Of a DNA stretch of 6,702 nt, positions 4,764 to 6,702 are shown piece after piece. The position numbers and the translations under genes were made by a program. How positions within the stretch are numbered: the stretch's first letter is position 1; every line of letters starts with the position of its first letter. Source of the DNA: Anaerolinea sp. GTDB lineage: Bacteria; Chloroflexota; Anaerolineae; Anaerolineales; Anaerolineaceae. The DNA is taken from the NCBI GenBank assembly GCA_013824385.1, contig PNNU01000194.1, positions 1-6,702 of the forward strand, read 5' to 3'. A model generated the notes under the pieces. The model did no database searches. It was not told the origin of the DNA and was given only the letters and a program-made list of their open reading frames with translations.

Positions 4764-5912
4764 TTACTTCCGATCCAATCTCGCCTTGATCAACCTGGCA
4801 AGTTCTTCAAGCAGCATCAGCGAGACTTTGCCGTTACCCTTGACCACCAGTGTATCGGCGATCTCGTCCAGAGCTTCGTCGCGGCTCAGCCGGTCCAGTT
4901 CAGAGAGGGTCTGCACAAAGCGTCTCATTGAGCGTGCGGCCTGACGGCCGGGTTCGGGCAGGATGGGGGTTGATGGTCTGCGGTTGCTGCCCTCGTTGAC
5001 CGGCGGCAAAGTGACCATATCCGAAACTTCTTCAGAGGTCAACTGGTTCTGAATGCTCAATCGGATCATACGGTCCCACTGTTCGCGTGGGGCAGATAGA
5101 ATCTCGCGCAGAACACGTTCTGAAAGGCGGTAGCGATCGGCCATATCCAATTGTTGGGTTGAGAGCTGTAAAATGTTGAGGAGCTGTACCATACGCGGAC
5201 GGGTAAGCTGCATGATCGGCATTAGCTTCTCCCACAGTCCTGAGGGCATGCGTGAGTTGCGCGCCTGTCTGAAAAACTCGAAATCATCTTCCACTTCAGG
5301 ATCTGGTTCAATGCCCAATTCGGCCAAAATCAGTGAAGCGACTTCGCAGGCTTGCTCCACCGCGGATGGCGCTTCGGCGTGGCGGTTTTCAAGCACCTGG
5401 CGCTGGCGGGTGGGATGATCCACCACTTCCACTCTTAATTGAGGTTCATCTGCAGCGCCCGATGACGCATATTGCAAACAAGCTGCCCAGAAGCGTCTTT
5501 CTCCGGTCTCGATCTGAAAGACATAATCCCCGTTCGGTCCGCTGACCCACTTGCCAGTAATGGATTTGATCTGCCCGTGTTCTTCAAAGGAAGAGCCCAT
5601 CATCAGAAGCTTTTCAATCTCTGCGGCAGCGCCTTGATCTGCGCGTGCCAGAGCCAGCCATTCCATGGCGGCCTGGTAGCAGTTCAATCGACCGCTGAAA
5701 AAATCCATACGAAGGGAAGGCGGCAGCAGACGGCGCGGCTGAAAACGGTCCGGTATCATCTGGCTGGGAGCCAGGCGCTCGATCCGTTCAACACTGGGTG
5801 TTTGCGGCGCTTGCTGTGCCTGCTCAGTAATTGAAGGGGTCTGGATCTTGGTCTTTTCAGATGCAGAAGCGGAAAGATCGTCAAAGGCGCTGAAACGTTT
5901 TTTTGGAGGCAT
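4764..5912 (-). CDS. parB: ParB-family centromere-binding protein (GERR type)
   Basis: This 382-residue protein has the ParB/Spo0J/RepB order. A flexible, Q/S/P-rich N-terminus (1-45) is followed by LAPSQMIPDRFQPRR at 47-61, like the first ParB motif, and EEHGQIKSI at 110-118. The nucleotide-contacting ETGERRFWAA lies at 135-144, and the ParB-box-like ENRHAEAPSAVEQA at 175-188. A helix-turn-helix-like region follows at about 226-262 (LWEKLMPIMQLTRPRMVQLL). The C-terminal 325-382 is helical and may dimerise. Family members bind parS, clamp on DNA using CTP and recruit ParA. About 35 residues rich in aromatics and alanines (62-97) separate the first motif from EIEKLL, more than in Spo0J. The start has GGAAG seven bases upstream. 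Its gene follows parA after 23 bases, so the two form an operon. Candidate parS sites are the GTAACCNNGGTTAC palindromes. Confidence 0.88.
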   Translation of the reverse strand: MPPKKRFSAFDDLSASASEKTKIQTPSITEQAQQAPQTPSVERIERLAPSQMIPDRFQPRRLLPPSLRMDFFSGRLNCYQAAMEWLALARADQGAAAEIEKLLMMGSSFEEHGQIKSITGKWVSGPNGDYVFQIETGERRFWAACLQYASSGAADEPQLRVEVVDHPTRQRQVLENRHAEAPSAVEQACEVASLILAELGIEPDPEVEDDFEFFRQARNSRMPSGLWEKLMPIMQLTRPRMVQLLNILQLSTQQLDMADRYRLSERVLREILSAPREQWDRMIRLSIQNQLTSEEVSDMVTLPPVNEGSNRRPSTPILPEPGRQAARSMRRFVQTLSELDRLSRDEALDEIADTLVVKGNGKVSLMLLEELARLIKARLDRK

Positions 5913-5935
5913 ACGAGGTCTTCCTTTTCAGAAAC

Positions 5936-6702
5936 TTAGCCGGAGTGAGTCAATTTGAGAATAGTGTCGACCAGCTCGGCATACTCATGAGTGGCGCGTG
6001 AACTGGAGGCGATATTTTCGGCGGTGCGAGACCGCGGAGGGCGGTAGGTGAACACGTCCATATGGCTGGAGTGGGCATAAGCCAGGTCTGAGGCTTTATG
6101 GATAGGGGGCAGAAGGGTCTTCTTGAAGCGCTGTTGCAGTTCGCCCAAAATCTCCTGGGCTTCGGCACGCTGTTCTTCACATAATGTAGGCAGGTAGCCG
6201 AGAATTTTCAGGTCGGGACGAAAGTGTATTTGAACCTGTTCGATGGTTCGCTGCAGTTCGATCAGCCCTGAGACGCCAAGGTAGCTTGTTTCTACAGGAA
6301 TCAATACCTGGTTGGCGGCCACCAGGGCGTTAATCAGAAGGTCTCCGGTGGTGGGTGGGGTATCGATAATAATATAGGCGTAATCATTTTGCACGGCGGC
6401 CAGCGCGCGCTGCAGACGGGTTTCGTTGGCCATCAGGGCGGGTAGATCACGGGCGGCTTTGATCATCTCGGCGTGGTCTGAAGGGATGAAGAATAAGTTG
6501 GGATGATGGTCGCTTTTTTGAATGATGCGCTGAATGGAGGGAGGAGGTGTTTCAGTGAGTAGCGCGGCCAGTGATGCGAGGAGTTTTTGCTGTCCGCGTT
6601 CAAAGGCGGTAGCCAACAGGGCGTGCCCCTGGGGGTCCATATCCACTAACAGCACACGGCTGGCAGGTCCACTTTTTTCGGAAAGGCGTAAGGCCAATCC
6701 GG
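5936..6702 (-). CDS. parA: ParA-family partition ATPase, 5' end beyond window
   Basis: The frame is open through the right edge (the codon before the TTG at 6697 is GGA), so the start and the Walker A loop lie outside. The visible beginning LALRLSEKSG is what normally follows Walker A. Then come switch I VLLVDMDPQGHALLATA, Walker B YIIIDTPPTTGDLLINAL and VLIPVETSYLGVSGL, all typical of ParA/Soj. About 255 residues are visible, ending at TAA (5938-5936). It differs from the other ParA in this window: DTPP instead of DMAP, and a long polar C-terminal helix region. The gene is followed after 23 bases by parB, its expected partner. G+C content looks higher than in the accessory genes on the left. 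A plain chromosomal Soj pair cannot be excluded, but a second partition locus nearby favours a plasmid. Confidence 0.92.
   Translation of the reverse strand, partial: GLALRLSEKSGPASRVLLVDMDPQGHALLATAFERGQQKLLASLAALLTETPPPSIQRIIQKSDHHPNLFFIPSDHAEMIKAARDLPALMANETRLQRALAAVQNDYAYIIIDTPPTTGDLLINALVAANQVLIPVETSYLGVSGLIELQRTIEQVQIHFRPDLKILGYLPTLCEEQRAEAQEILGELQQRFKKTLLPPIHKASDLAYAHSSHMDVFTYRPPRSRTAENIASSSRATHEYAELVDTILKLTHSG

Noticed and set aside
4647..4931. Plus-strand 94-codon frame over the terminator and parB end
   Set aside because: It starts inside the palindrome, runs through a terminator stem and overlaps a well-supported parB on the other strand.
6695..6697. TTG at 6697 as the true start of the right-edge ParA
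   Set aside because: The frame continues beyond the edge and the Walker A loop, essential in this family, would be missing.

Overview
The window looks like the partition and accessory region of a plasmid or other low-copy secondary replicon. It carries two unrelated ParA-type segregation loci within about 5 kb, each with a different kind of DNA-binding partner. Clustered direct repeats and dispersed palindromes surround them, together with single unrelated accessory genes. The host cannot be named from this sequence alone. The bacterial promoters and ribosome sites are clear. The putative sensor-type membrane protein, the Imm5-like protein and the ParB style recall environmental Chloroflexota such as Anaerolineae, but that is a weak inference.

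Layout, left to right. Positions 1-378 are the 3' part of a plus-strand membrane protein resembling the C-terminal putative-sensor domain of signalling proteins, followed by a strong terminator. Positions 573-1343 encode a class I SAM-dependent methyltransferase with its own promoter and a possible operator. Positions 1344-1634 hold no gene but are filled with degenerate 24-25 bp tandem repeats and three 11-bp repeats. Positions 2790-1635 (minus) are a type Ib-like partition operon: a short ParA overlapping a small ribbon-helix-helix protein. Upstream, a consensus promoter is covered by four copies of AGGGTCGCCCCT, which look like combined operator and centromere. Positions 3810-3109 (minus) encode an isoprenylcysteine carboxyl methyltransferase-family membrane enzyme with a clear promoter. 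Positions 4051-4566 (plus) encode an Imm5-like putative immunity protein. Positions 6702-4764 (minus) are a second partition operon: a ParA cut by the right edge, then a ParB of the GERR (CTP-binding) type.

The most interesting pattern is the palindrome GTAACC-NN-GGTTAC. It occurs perfectly four times (382, 3092, 3919, 4641), always between genes, with partly conserved AAAG(T/C)/ACTTT flanks. The sites divide the accessory genes into blocks. The simplest explanation is that they are dispersed parS sites for the 4764-5912 ParB. A cassette-like or dif-like recombination role is a more speculative alternative.

How the parts probably work together: the RHH/ParA operon represses itself through the AGGGTCGCCCCT array, which may also serve as its centromere. 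The second ParA/ParB pair would load on the GTAACCNNGGTTAC sites. The methyltransferases and the immunity-like protein are independent cargo genes, each with its own promoter or terminator signals. No replication initiator, transposase, recombinase, tRNA, rRNA or CRISPR array is visible.
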